In this document: piece after piece, positions 7,944-15,770 of the stretch
Numbering within the stretch: the stretch's first letter is position 1
Layout: the number at the start of each line of letters is the position of its first letter
NCBI GenBank assembly: GCA_017561935.1
Contig: JAFZBE010000010.1
Location: 1 to 50,984 of the forward strand
DNA from: Bacteroidales bacterium
Lineage (GTDB): Bacteria > Bacteroidota > Bacteroidia > Bacteroidales > UBA3663
Length of the DNA stretch: 50,984 nucleotides
Reading direction: 5' to 3'
Made by a program: the position numbers and the translations under genes
The notes under the pieces: model-generated
Told to the model about the DNA's origin: nothing
Databases searched by the model: none
What the model saw: only the letters and a program-made list of their open reading frames with translations

Positions 7944-8680
7944 TGGAAATCATCTACGAAGACAACCATATCCTCGCTGTCAGCAAGACCTGCCACGAGA
8001 TCGTGCAGGGTGACAAGACGGGCGACGAACCATTGTCCGAGACGCTCAAACGCTTCATCAAGGAGCGCGATGCAAAGCCGGGCAATGTCTTTCTGGGTGT
8101 CACTCACCGATTGGATCGCCCCACCACCGGTGTAGTCCTGTTTGCCAAGACCAGCAAGGCACTCGAACGTCTCAACCGGATGTTTTCGTGTGGCGAGGTG
8201 CACAAGACGTATTGGTGCATTGTCGAGAATGTTTGGGCAGATGGTGAATGTGCAGTAAACAATGAAGTTGCCAAGGCAAGACGCGAAGACGGTCTTCCTC
8301 CTATGGAACAGGACTTGACAGATTATCTTGTCCGTAACGAGAATCAGAACCGTTCCTACGCCTACAGTGAGCCTCGACCGGGAGCAAAGGAGGCGCGTTT
8401 GCACTATCGGGTGATAGCGACTACCGAGCGTTACGCGCTTCTTGAGGTTCAGCTCTTTACGGGTCGGCATCATCAGATTCGTTGCCAGCTCGCCCACATA
8501 GGTCTGCCCATCAAGGGTGACTTGAAGTACGGTGCGCCACGTTCAAATCCTGATGGCGGCATCTCTCTCCATTCCCGTCAAGTACGGTTTGTCCATCCCG
8601 TCTCCAAGCAGGAAGTTGTCATCGTGGCTCCTGTGCCCGACGACACGCTCTGGAAGGCTCTTGTCTGCCAGTTGGCATAA
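7943..8680 (+). CDS. RluA-family rRNA/tRNA pseudouridine synthase
   Basis: A 245-residue protein that lacks an S4 domain. It carries the RluA catalytic motif HRLDRPTTGVVLFAKT, where the Asp attacks the uridine, and the later block LFTGRHHQIRCQLAHIG that closes the active site. It converts uridine to pseudouridine in structured RNA. The target site cannot be assigned. Its ATG overlaps the fabG stop (TGATG), so a GTG three bases upstream is unlikely to be used. A strong terminator follows. Confidence 0.9.
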   Translation: MEIIYEDNHILAVSKTCHEIVQGDKTGDEPLSETLKRFIKERDAKPGNVFLGVTHRLDRPTTGVVLFAKTSKALERLNRMFSCGEVHKTYWCIVENVWADGECAVNNEVAKARREDGLPPMEQDLTDYLVRNENQNRSYAYSEPRPGAKEARLHYRVIATTERYALLEVQLFTGRHHQIRCQLAHIGLPIKGDLKYGAPRSNPDGGISLHSRQVRFVHPVSKQEVVIVAPVPDDTLWKALVCQLA

Positions 8681-8688
8681 ACGTTTGT

Positions 8689-8722
8689 TCCCCTCCGGAT
8701 TTCTTCGGAGGGGATATTGTTT
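8689..8722 (+). terminator. Terminator after the pseudouridine synthase gene
   Basis: TCCCCTCCG (8689-8697) pairs with CGGAGGGGA (8706-8714) and is followed by TATTGTTTT. Confidence 0.8.
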
Positions 8723-8817
8723 TCTGCGCATTTTGTTTTATTCAAATTCCGTTTTCCCCATTAAAAACAAAAATTGTTCATAAAAACAATGTTTTTTTTC
8801 AAAAAGTAGCTACAAAT

Positions 8818-8849
8818 CTTGGTAATGTGCTCAAAGATTATTATCTTTG
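8818..8849 (+). promoter_or_regulatory. Promoter of pta-ackA
   Basis: CTTG at 8818-8821 (one mismatch to TTTG), a 20 bp gap and TATCTTTG at 8842-8849. The leader would be about 75 bases. Confidence 0.7.
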
Positions 8850-8929
8850 CGCATGGATGAGAATCTTTTCGAAAGACGAACAATCGAACAACATTTTTCA
8901 CTAACTAATAAATCTAACAACATTTCATT

Positions 8930-9961
8930 ATGGCATTAATGGATCAACTCGTTGCTAAAGCCCAGGGCAATAAGCAGCGAATCGTCCTCGCAGAGGGCAC
9001 CGAACCACGTACTATCCAGGCCGCAGACCGTATCCTCGGCGACGGTGTTGCAAACATCATCCTCATTGGTGCAAAAGCAGAGATCGACGCACTCGTAAAG
9101 GAGTATGGCCTCAAGAACATCGACAAGGCTACCATCGTAGAGCCATTGAATAACCCCAAGGCACAACAGTATGCCGACCTCCTCTTCAAGCTTCGCGAGA
9201 AGAAGGGCATGACGCCAGAGAAGGCTGCTGAACTGGTGAAGGATCCTCTTTATCTCGGCACCCTTATCATCAAGTCTGGCGAAGCCGACGGACAGGTGGC
9301 TGGTGCCCGTAATACCACGGGCGACGTTCTCCGTCCCGCCCTCCAGATCATCAAGACTGCTCCCGGCATCTCTTGCGTTTCGGGCGCATTTATCATGATT
9401 ATGGAAAATGAAGCAGCCAAGGCATACGGCAAGGAAGGTATTCTTGTCTTTGCCGACTGTGCCGTTACCCCCAATCCCGATGCCAAGCAACTGGGTCAGA
9501 TTGCTGTCTGCTCGGCTCAGACCGCTCACGACATTGCCGGTATTGAGACCCCTGTTGTCGGCATGCTTTCGTTCTCGACCAAGGGCTCTGCCAAGCACGA
9601 GATGGTGGATAAGGTTGTCGAGGCTACTGCTGTCGCCAAGGAGCTCGATCCCGATCTCCAGATCGATGGTGAACTGCAGGCTGATGCCGCTATCGTTCCA
9701 AGCGTAGGTGCCAGCAAGGCCAAGGGTAGCACTGTGGCTGGTCATTGCAACACGCTTGTCTTCCCAAGCCTTGAGGCTGGCAACATCTGCTACAAGCTCG
9801 TTCAGCGTTTCACCGGCGGCACCGCTGTAGGTCCTATTCTCCAGGGTATTGCTGCTCCTGTCAACGACCTGTCGCGTGGCTGCAATGTCGATGAAGTTTA
9901 TCAGACCATCGTTGTTACCTGCAACCAGGCCATCGGCGCCAAGGAGCGTGCTGCTAAGTAA
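8930..9961 (+). CDS. pta: Phosphate acetyltransferase
   Basis: A 343-residue single-domain Pta. It has the N-terminal RIVLAEGTEPRTIQAA block, the SGEADGQVAGA segment and, near the C-terminus, FPSLEAGNICYKLVQR, all typical of the PTA_PTB family. It interconverts acetyl-CoA and acetyl phosphate. It lacks the long N-terminal regulatory region of E. coli Pta (714 residues), as in Firmicutes and Bacteroidetes enzymes. It is followed 38 bases later by ackA, forming the acetate-producing, ATP-generating module. Confidence 0.96.
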   Translation: MALMDQLVAKAQGNKQRIVLAEGTEPRTIQAADRILGDGVANIILIGAKAEIDALVKEYGLKNIDKATIVEPLNNPKAQQYADLLFKLREKKGMTPEKAAELVKDPLYLGTLIIKSGEADGQVAGARNTTGDVLRPALQIIKTAPGISCVSGAFIMIMENEAAKAYGKEGILVFADCAVTPNPDAKQLGQIAVCSAQTAHDIAGIETPVVGMLSFSTKGSAKHEMVDKVVEATAVAKELDPDLQIDGELQADAAIVPSVGASKAKGSTVAGHCNTLVFPSLEAGNICYKLVQRFTGGTAVGPILQGIAAPVNDLSRGCNVDEVYQTIVVTCNQAIGAKERAAK

Positions 9962-9998
9962 TAACCTAATAACCTCAAAACCCATAACCTCTTAACCG
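9962..9998 (+). repeat. AACC tandem words in the pta-ackA spacer
   Basis: AACC recurs at 9963, 9971, 9979, 9986 and 9994, a period of 7 to 8 bases, filling the whole spacer before the ackA ATG at 10000. It resembles the C-rich tandem words found in other leaders here. Confidence 0.75.
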
Positions 9999-9999
9999 A

Positions 10000-11196
10000 A
10001 TGAAAATATTAGTTCTGAACTGCGGTTCCTCTTCGCTGAAATACAAGGTATTCGACAACAAGAAAGTCATTGCCCAGGGTGGTGTCGAGAAGATTGGTCT
10101 GCCCGACTCATTCCTCAAACTAACGGCTCCCGATGATTCGAAGGTTATCGTCGAGAACTTCATGCTTGAGCACACTGCTGCCGTTGAATTCGTCTTCAAG
10201 GAGCACCTGCTCAATCCGAAGTATGGCGTGCTGAAGTCAGCCGACGAGATCGAGGCTGTTGGTCATCGTGTACTCCACGGTGGCATGAAGGTCACCAAGT
10301 CGTGTCTCATTACCGATGAGGTCATCGACGTCATCAAGGAGTGTGCAGTCCTCGGTCCTCTCCACAATCCCGCCAATCTCAAGGGTATCATGGCTGTCAA
10401 GGAACTTCTTCCGAAGGTTCCACAGGTTGCCGTCTTCGATACCGCATTCCACCAGACCATGCCCGAGAAGGCCTTCATGTATGCCATCCCGCTTAAAATC
10501 TACAAGAAGTGGAGCGTACGTCGTTATGGCTTCCACGGCACTTCCCACCGTTTCGTCAGCAAGCGCACCATCGAGTATTTGGGCCTCGATCCCAACAACT
10601 CCAAGCTCATCATCGCTCACATCGGCAACGGTGCTTCGATGTCGGCTGTCGTCAATGGCAAGTGCGTTGACACTTCGATGGGTCTCACTCCTCTTGAGGG
10701 TCTCGTGATGGGTACTCGCTCGGGCGATATCGACGCTGCGGCTGTCACCTTCATCATGGAGAAGGAGGGACTCACTCCCGCTCAGATGGATACGTTCCTC
10801 AACAAGAGGTCTGGCATGCTCGGTCTATGCGGCTCAAGCGACATGCGCGATGCCACCCTCAAGGCCCTCGATGGTGATGAGGATGCCAAGCGTGCACTCC
10901 AGGTTTACTACTATCGTGTAAAGAAGTACATTGGTGCCTACGCTGCCGCTATGGGAGGTGTTGATGCTATTGCTTTCACAGGTGGTGTAGGCGAGAATGA
11001 CCGTCTCTTCCGTGCAGGTGTTCTCGAAGGCTTGGAATTCCTGGGCATCAAGATCGATGTTGAAAAGAATAAGACGGTGCGTGCCGAAGAGGCCATCATC
11101 TCTGCTCCCGACTCGAAAGTCACTGTAGCCGTCGTTCCTACCGACGAGGAACTCATGATCGCTACCGACACCGAGGAGATCGTTACTGCTCTCTAA
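10000..11196 (+). CDS. ackA: Acetate kinase
   Basis: A 398-residue protein, the usual length for AckA. It opens with MKILVLNCGSSSLKYKVFD (acetate kinase signature 1) and contains RRYGFHGTSHRFV (signature 2), HIGNGAS and GVGEN, the ASKHA-fold phosphate and adenosine loops. It makes ATP and acetate from acetyl phosphate and ADP in the cytoplasm. It is paired with pta upstream and closed by a strong terminator. Confidence 0.97.
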   Translation: MKILVLNCGSSSLKYKVFDNKKVIAQGGVEKIGLPDSFLKLTAPDDSKVIVENFMLEHTAAVEFVFKEHLLNPKYGVLKSADEIEAVGHRVLHGGMKVTKSCLITDEVIDVIKECAVLGPLHNPANLKGIMAVKELLPKVPQVAVFDTAFHQTMPEKAFMYAIPLKIYKKWSVRRYGFHGTSHRFVSKRTIEYLGLDPNNSKLIIAHIGNGASMSAVVNGKCVDTSMGLTPLEGLVMGTRSGDIDAAAVTFIMEKEGLTPAQMDTFLNKRSGMLGLCGSSDMRDATLKALDGDEDAKRALQVYYYRVKKYIGAYAAAMGGVDAIAFTGGVGENDRLFRAGVLEGLEFLGIKIDVEKNKTVRAEEAIISAPDSKVTVAVVPTDEELMIATDTEEIVTAL

Positions 11197-11223
11197 TTCT
11201 TGAGAAAGTATAGACAAATAATT

Positions 11224-11264
11224 AATGTCGAAGTTGCAAAACACGCAACTTCGACATTATTTTT
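11224..11264 (+). terminator. Terminator of pta-ackA
   Basis: A perfect 14 bp stem, AATGTCGAAGTTGC (11224-11237) with GCAACTTCGACATT (11245-11258), a 7-base loop, and a following AT-rich run with TTTTT. Confidence 0.88.
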
Positions 11265-11297
11265 GACTTAAATACAGGGAAAGTTGTCGGAAAGTTT

Positions 11298-11326
11298 TTT
11301 GGTTTCGAAGAAAAGAAGTATCTTCG
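11298..11326 (+). promoter_or_regulatory. Probable rplS promoter
   Basis: TTTG at 11298-11301 and TATCTTCG at 11319-11326 (one mismatch), with a short 17 bp gap. The leader would be about 140 bases, long enough for regulation, but no structure was recognised in it. Confidence 0.45.
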
Positions 11327-11470
11327 CACCCGCTTTCGGCCAGTTTTGCGGCTTCTTCGACGAATGCCGGGCGAAGCAGGATGCAAGGCCTATGTCTGGG
11401 AACGCTACCAGTTATGCCTGAAGGTCCGTTAATTATCAATATTATAAACCACTTAATTCATTCAGTCATT

Positions 11471-11833
11471 ATGGCAGATTTGATGAAGATTGCTGAAGAG
11501 GCATTTGCTACAGGCAAGGAGCTTCCAGCATTCCAGAGCGGTGATACGATTACTGTTTCCTACAAGATTCGTGAGGGCAACAAGGAGCGTATCCAGCAGT
11601 ACCGAGGCGTTGTGATCCGCATTTCGGGTCATGGTACCAAGAAGCGTTTTACCGTACGCAAGATTTCTGATGGCGTAGGTGTAGAGCGTATTTTCCCCAT
11701 TGAGTCACCTTTCATCGAGAAGATCGAGATCAACAAGTATGGCAAGGTTCGTCGCGCCAAGCTTTATTATCTCCGCGACCTTCAGGGTAAGGCAGCTCGC
11801 ATCCGCGATCGCAAGGCTCCAGTGGCAAAATAA
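11471..11833 (+). CDS. rplS: 50S ribosomal protein L19 (bL19)
   Basis: A 120-residue protein. [20 protein letters not shown] followed by QYRGVVI, the [14 protein letters not shown] block and [12 protein letters not shown] are conserved bL19 motifs. bL19 contributes to the 30S-50S bridge. The ATG at 11471 gives the standard length; the 30 upstream codons in the same frame have no L19 homology. It is a single-gene unit ending in a bidirectional terminator. Confidence 0.97.
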   Translation: MADLMKIAEEAFATGKELPAFQSGDTITVSYKIREGNKERIQQYRGVVIRISGHGTKKRFTVRKISDGVGVERIFPIESPFIEKIEINKYGKVRRAKLYYLRDLQGKAARIRDRKAPVAK

Positions 11834-11860
11834 ACAAACCGCTTAAACGACAAACAACAG

Positions 11861-11894
11861 ATCCCCCGCTTGCATTTTTTTGCAGGCGGGGGAT
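11861..11894. terminator. Bidirectional terminator between rplS and the AraC gene
   Basis: ATCCCCCGCTTGCA (11861-11874) pairs with TGCAGGCGGGGGAT (11881-11894), one wobble pair, around a six-T loop. It serves the convergent rplS and AraC units. Confidence 0.82.
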
Positions 11895-11902
11895 AATTCT
11901 TG

Positions 11903-12460
11903 TTAGTCTGGTGCGAACATCTGCCTATATTCGGCAGGAGTCATGCCAATTACTTCCTGGATGCGGCGTTGCAGGGTACGGATGTTGCCCAACCCGCATT
12001 CCTCGGCGATGGCAGCGATGGTCCATTGGGGTTTCTCGCGAAGCATACGCAGTGCAGACAATACTCGCAGGTTGTCGATGTAGGCGTCAGCAGTGCGGTG
12101 TATGGACTGATGACGGAAGAGGCGGGTCAGACGTTCCTGGCTGATGCCGAGCAGGTGGGCCAGCTCCGTGGCGTTGAAGTCGGGCTTCAAATGCGGACGT
12201 TCGGCTTCGACGCGAAGCTCAATGAGTGCCATAAGTTGGGCATCGTCCTGCAGATCAGCATTGCGCTGGCGTTCGAGGTTGCCGTTGAACAGTTCGCGTG
12301 CCACTTCAGCACGGCGGCGCAGCTCCACATCTTCCTCTACTCTTTCCGAGAGGTCCAGATTACGGCTCACCAGTCGGATCATTTCGTCTTTCAATCGCTC
12401 CACCTCCTTGCGTAGTGAGGCATTCTCGGCCTGTAGGCGCTCGATCTCTTCTTGGGTCAT
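11903..12460 (-). CDS. AraC-family regulator with N-terminal coiled coil
   Basis: A 185-residue protein. Residues ~3-60 form a heptad-rich coiled coil (IERLQAENASLRKEVERLKD). Residues ~85-182 form the double helix-turn-helix AraC domain, with FNATELAHLLGISQERLTRLF and the signature GLGNIRTLQRRIQEVIGMTPAEYR. There is no sugar-binding or receiver domain, so activity is probably set through the coiled coil or a partner protein. Its start codon overlaps the stop of the STAS gene by four bases, so it is translationally coupled to a partner-switching module. That makes it a candidate output of the module (inference). Confidence 0.88.
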   Translation of the reverse strand: MTQEEIERLQAENASLRKEVERLKDEMIRLVSRNLDLSERVEEDVELRRRAEVARELFNGNLERQRNADLQDDAQLMALIELRVEAERPHLKPDFNATELAHLLGISQERLTRLFRHQSIHRTADAYIDNLRVLSALRMLREKPQWTIAAIAEECGLGNIRTLQRRIQEVIGMTPAEYRQMFAPD

Positions 12461-12765
12461 AAGATTTCGAATAGGGTGGTGAAACCGGTTTCGTCGAACA
12501 CTTGCCGCAGGCTGTCGTTCATGCCTGTCAGATAGACGTGGCTTCCTTTGGGGCGTGCATTCTTGATCAGCCCAAGGAAGAGGCGCAGGCCACTACTGGA
12601 GATATAGTCCAGATGTGTGCAGTCAAGGATGATGTCGCGACCTTCGCAGTCGTAGAGCACGCGCATGTCTTCTTCAGCCTGTGAAGAGGCAGCGGTGTCC
12701 AGACGTCCTTCGAAAGCCATCACCAGGTGTTGTTTGTCTTGCTTGAATGTGGTCTTCATATACAT
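12457..12765 (-). CDS. STAS-domain anti-sigma-factor antagonist
   Basis: A 102-residue single STAS domain. LVMAFEGRLDTAAS and DCTHLDYISSSGLRLFLGL match the SpoIIAA/RsbV family; the Ser pair in YISSSGLR is the phosphorylation region. In the known scheme, a HATPase kinase phosphorylates the STAS protein and a SpoIIE-type PP2C phosphatase removes the phosphate. Both activities are predicted in the adjacent upstream gene. It ends four bases inside the AraC gene. Confidence 0.9.
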   Translation of the reverse strand: MYMKTTFKQDKQHLVMAFEGRLDTAASSQAEEDMRVLYDCEGRDIILDCTHLDYISSSGLRLFLGLIKNARPKGSHVYLTGMNDSLRQVFDETGFTTLFEIL

Positions 12766-12787
12766 TATAATATATATTATTGTACAA

Positions 12788-14698
12788 TTAGTGGTTTATA
12801 TGTTTGCGCATGGTAAGGATGTTGCAGTTGTCGAGTCGTTTGTAACTGAGACTATCCATATATTTGCGCATCAGATGGATGCCAAGGCCACCCAGGGCAC
12901 GTTCTTCAGCCGGTAGAGTGGTATCGACTTCGCCTTGTGCAGTGGGGTCGAAGGGTTGCCCGTGGTCGGTGATGGTGAATGTCAACCAATCTGTGTCGGT
13001 CACAGCTTCAAGTTTCACGTCACCTTCCGAACCGTTGGGATAGGCATACTTCATCACGTTAACAACAGCCTCCTCGATGGCGAGGTTGATCTGCATTGTG
13101 GTCGAGGGACTGATGCCTGCCGTTTCACAGATGTCTTCGATCCATTCTGCCAGACGTGTCGTCTGTTTGACGTCGCAGGGCAGGGTGAGATGATACTGTC
13201 GCTTGACGCTCTCCAATTCCAAGACATTGCTGCACTGTTTTAGTTTAAAACGAATCGCCAGCATTGTCAAGTCGTCGCTTTGTTCGGTGTCACCGACGAA
13301 GTCGTGGACCGCCTCGGTCATTTGTCCGATGAGGGCTTTGGGTGAAGCACTATCCGACAAAGTCTTGGCAATGATCGTATGCATCCTTTGAGAGCCGAAT
13401 TGCTCCTTGGTGTCGTTTTCTGCTTCGGTCAGACCGTCTGTGTAGAGGAAGATGGTTGAGCCCGCTTTGATTGTCATCTGTTGCTGGGCATACTGGAAGT
13501 CTGGCAGTGTGCCGATAGGGAGGTTAGGAATGACGGGAAGCGGTTGAGAGTCAATCATCGGGGATTTGTGCCCGGCATTTGAGTATCGCAATTGTCCTGT
13601 CGTGAGGTCAAGCACGCCGATGAAAAGGGTGATAAACATGTTGTAGTCGTTGTCACGAGCCATAGAGTCGTTCATTTGGGAAATGATGAGCTCGGGTGCC
13701 GACTCATGCTCCGACAACATACGGAAGGCAGAAATTGCCATGGCCATGACCAGCGCAGCAGGCACTCCCTTGCCCGAGACATCACCAATACAGAAGAACA
13801 GTTTCTCATCGCGTAGGCAGAAGTCGTAGAAGTCGCCTCCCACCTCGCGGGCAGGGTTGAGCGCTCCATAGAGATCCACGTCATTACGGTCAGGGAATGG
13901 TGGGAATATCTTGGGCAACATGGCCTGCTGGATGCGATGGGCGATGGCCAGCTCGTTGGCGATGCGTTCCTTTTCTGCACCAACGACTTGAAGACGTCTG
14001 ATACTTCTGACGCTGTGAATGATGATAAAGCCTAACAGCAGGAGCCCGAGGCCGTGCAGCAGGATGATGGGCAGTAGCGAACGTTGCTGGTTGTCGAAGA
14101 GCTGTGTCGCAAGGGCCGATAGATCACGCATCGACACATCAGCACCGAACACGGCTACGGTTTGCCCTTGCTCGTCGCGCACTGGCATCGAATAGGTACA
14201 CATCAGTATCACCTTGTAGTTGCTCATGTAGGGTTCGCTCCAGAAGCCATCCCCCTTGAGCCCCTCGCTGTACCACGAACGTTGGGTGTAGTCGAAGTCA
14301 ATGCTATGTTCGGCGCATTTGCCCTCGTCGTTCTTGTATATATAGATACCGTTGCGTTGTCTGTCAGGGCCCACTACGTCGCAGTAATCGAAGCCTACAA
14401 TCTCATGTTGTTGGTCCAACATTTGGCCGATATACAGACGCAATGAGTCAGTGGCATGGATGGCCGTGAACCGTTCGATGGTGGGCAACATTTTTGTGGT
14501 GAATTCTTCCACATCGAGTTTCAGTAGCGTGGTGCGGTTAGTCTCGCTCAGGTCGTGTTGTGCCATCTCAGTCAGCTTACGCGTAATTCCGTTTCGAGTC
14601 GAGAGATATTGCACGGCCGTGGTCAGTTCCAGCAACAATGCTGCAGTGATGAGCACCGCAATGCTGCTCAGTTTGGTAGTTAGTCCTGTGGTCTTCAT
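12788..14698 (-). CDS. Membrane SpoIIE-type phosphatase fused to an anti-sigma HATPase kinase
   Basis: About 636 residues. A first membrane helix (~10-30) is followed by an extracytoplasmic Cache-like sensor (~35-205; RSWYSEGLKGDGFWSEPY), then a second membrane helix (IILLHGLGLLLLGFIII). Next is a SpoIIE/PP2C domain with metal-binding GGDFYDF and GDVSGKG, and a C-terminal HATPase_c domain with the N-box NLAIEEAVVNVMKYAY and GLGIHLMRKYMD. It probably senses an external ligand and resets a STAS protein's phosphorylation. Phosphatase and kinase in one chain is a known fusion but sets up opposed activities. The start at 14698 is chosen because the upstream in-frame ATG at 14746 lies at or upstream of the predicted transcription start. 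Confidence 0.9.
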   Translation of the reverse strand: MKTTGLTTKLSSIAVLITAALLLELTTAVQYLSTRNGITRKLTEMAQHDLSETNRTTLLKLDVEEFTTKMLPTIERFTAIHATDSLRLYIGQMLDQQHEIVGFDYCDVVGPDRQRNGIYIYKNDEGKCAEHSIDFDYTQRSWYSEGLKGDGFWSEPYMSNYKVILMCTYSMPVRDEQGQTVAVFGADVSMRDLSALATQLFDNQQRSLLPIILLHGLGLLLLGFIIIHSVRSIRRLQVVGAEKERIANELAIAHRIQQAMLPKIFPPFPDRNDVDLYGALNPAREVGGDFYDFCLRDEKLFFCIGDVSGKGVPAALVMAMAISAFRMLSEHESAPELIISQMNDSMARDNDYNMFITLFIGVLDLTTGQLRYSNAGHKSPMIDSQPLPVIPNLPIGTLPDFQYAQQQMTIKAGSTIFLYTDGLTEAENDTKEQFGSQRMHTIIAKTLSDSASPKALIGQMTEAVHDFVGDTEQSDDLTMLAIRFKLKQCSNVLELESVKRQYHLTLPCDVKQTTRLAEWIEDICETAGISPSTTMQINLAIEEAVVNVMKYAYPNGSEGDVKLEAVTDTDWLTFTITDHGQPFDPTAQGEVDTTLPAEERALGGLGIHLMRKYMDSLSYKRLDNCNILTMRKHINH

Positions 14699-14743
14699 TT
14701 TGTAGGAGTCTGGCCTTAAGCTTTCATTTGATGTTTTCGGCTG

Positions 14744-14751
14744 CAAAGTTA
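14744..14751 (-). promoter_or_regulatory. -7 element of the partner-switching operon
   Basis: TAACTTTG on the minus strand, 46 bases upstream of the chosen start. No good TTTG lies at the expected distance upstream, so the call is moderate. Confidence 0.5.
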
Positions 14752-14835
14752 TTATTTTTTTTGATATATTGTACCTCCAACGACAAAAAAATAAGAAATT
14801 TAAGCATTAAGCAAGGATATTATGAAAATAATCCG

Positions 14836-14990
14836 TATATTTGCAGCATCCATTTCGACAAATCGAAAACCGATAATAACAAAAAAGGAGGTGAAAATGG
14901 ATTTGAGACGTGGGCTTCAATAGCCCGTCTCACAATCCGGAAAATTGTCGCCTCAATGGCGACATAAAATTGCACTTCGTGCATAAAATA
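14836..14990 (+). ncRNA. Structured RNA family, copy 1 (leader or small RNA)
   Basis: A -7 element TATATTTG (14836-14843) precedes an RNA-like region. Its 5' hairpin is TTTCGA-CAAA-TCGAAA (14853-14868). AAAGGAGGTGA (14884-14894) and ATG (14897) open an 8-codon ORF ending at TAG 14923. Hairpin A (14905-14931) has stems GAGACG/CGTCTC and GGCT/AGCC with loop TCAAT. Hairpin B (14947-14963) is GTCGCC-TCAAT-GGCGAC. Hairpin C (14971-14983) is TGCAC-TTC-GTGCA. Two related copies at 44981-45276 keep the stems with compensatory changes. No terminator follows, so it may be the leader of the PPIase gene. The Rfam family, if any, is unknown to me. Confidence 0.75.
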
Positions 14991-15056
14991 TATCCAGATC
15001 CTGACACTCATTCCTTTACTTTTGTCAACCCTACAATGAAAACAGATAATAGAAAT

Positions 15057-15755
15057 ATGAAAATATCAGGACTAAGACTGCTCCTTGTGCCCATTGTGGC
15101 ATTGGTCATCGCCTCATGTGGCACTAAAAAGACTGAAGATGTGAGACGTGAAGTCACCTTCGTCACCACCAAGGGCGACATCACCGTGCAGCTCTTCAAC
15201 GAGACACCCCTCCATCGTGACAATTTCCTCCAGCATGTCCAGTCGGGCTATTTCGACTCGCTGCTATTCCATCGTGTCATCGCCGACTTCATGATCCAGT
15301 CGGGCGATAGCACCAGTCGTCATGCCGCCCCCGATGTACTCATCGCAGACGAGTCCGACACCGCTACGGTGCAAGCCGAATTCCGCTATCCCGCCATCTT
15401 CCACCGTCGGGGTATGCTCGCCGCTGCCCGTACGGGCGACGATGTCAATCCTACGCAAGCCAGCTCAGCTGCGCAGTTCTATATCGTTTGGGGCAAGACT
15501 TATAACGACTCGTTGCTCGATAAGATTGATTCCACGATGTTCGTGTGGACGCATGGCCGTCATCATCTCGATTCCGTAGCCCGTGCCTACTATCGCGAGC
15601 ATCCTGGCACACCCCATCTCGATGGCAGTTACACCGTTTTCGGTCAGGTCATCGCTGGTCTCGATGTGGTCGATTCCATCCAATCCTGTCCCACCGACGA
15701 CAACAATCGCCCTATCGACGACATTCGTATCCTCAAGGCAATGGTAATCAAATAA
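15057..15755 (+). CDS. Lipoprotein peptidyl-prolyl cis-trans isomerase (cyclophilin type)
   Basis: About 232 residues from the ATG at 15057; an in-frame ATG at 15036 is also possible. The signal peptide ends in a lipobox (VIASCG), so the mature protein is a lipoprotein. The cyclophilin domain starts with VTFVTTKGDITVQLF and has the catalytic-loop pattern FDSLLFHRVIADFMIQSGD, then a later YTVFGQVIAGLDVVDSI. It isomerises X-Pro bonds in envelope proteins. It lies downstream of structured RNA copy 1 and 15 bases upstream of the GH2 gene, so the three may be cotranscribed. Confidence 0.9.
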   Translation: MKISGLRLLLVPIVALVIASCGTKKTEDVRREVTFVTTKGDITVQLFNETPLHRDNFLQHVQSGYFDSLLFHRVIADFMIQSGDSTSRHAAPDVLIADESDTATVQAEFRYPAIFHRRGMLAAARTGDDVNPTQASSAAQFYIVWGKTYNDSLLDKIDSTMFVWTHGRHHLDSVARAYYREHPGTPHLDGSYTVFGQVIAGLDVVDSIQSCPTDDNNRPIDDIRILKAMVIK

Positions 15756-15770
15756 TTTATAAACTCCACC

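Noticed and set aside
14881..15000. Long frames over copies 1 and 2 with a common peptide (GGENGFETWASIARLTIRKI)
   Set aside because: The shared peptide follows from nucleotide identity in hairpin A. It diverges in hairpin B, where changes preserve pairing and not amino acids, and copy 3 does not encode it.
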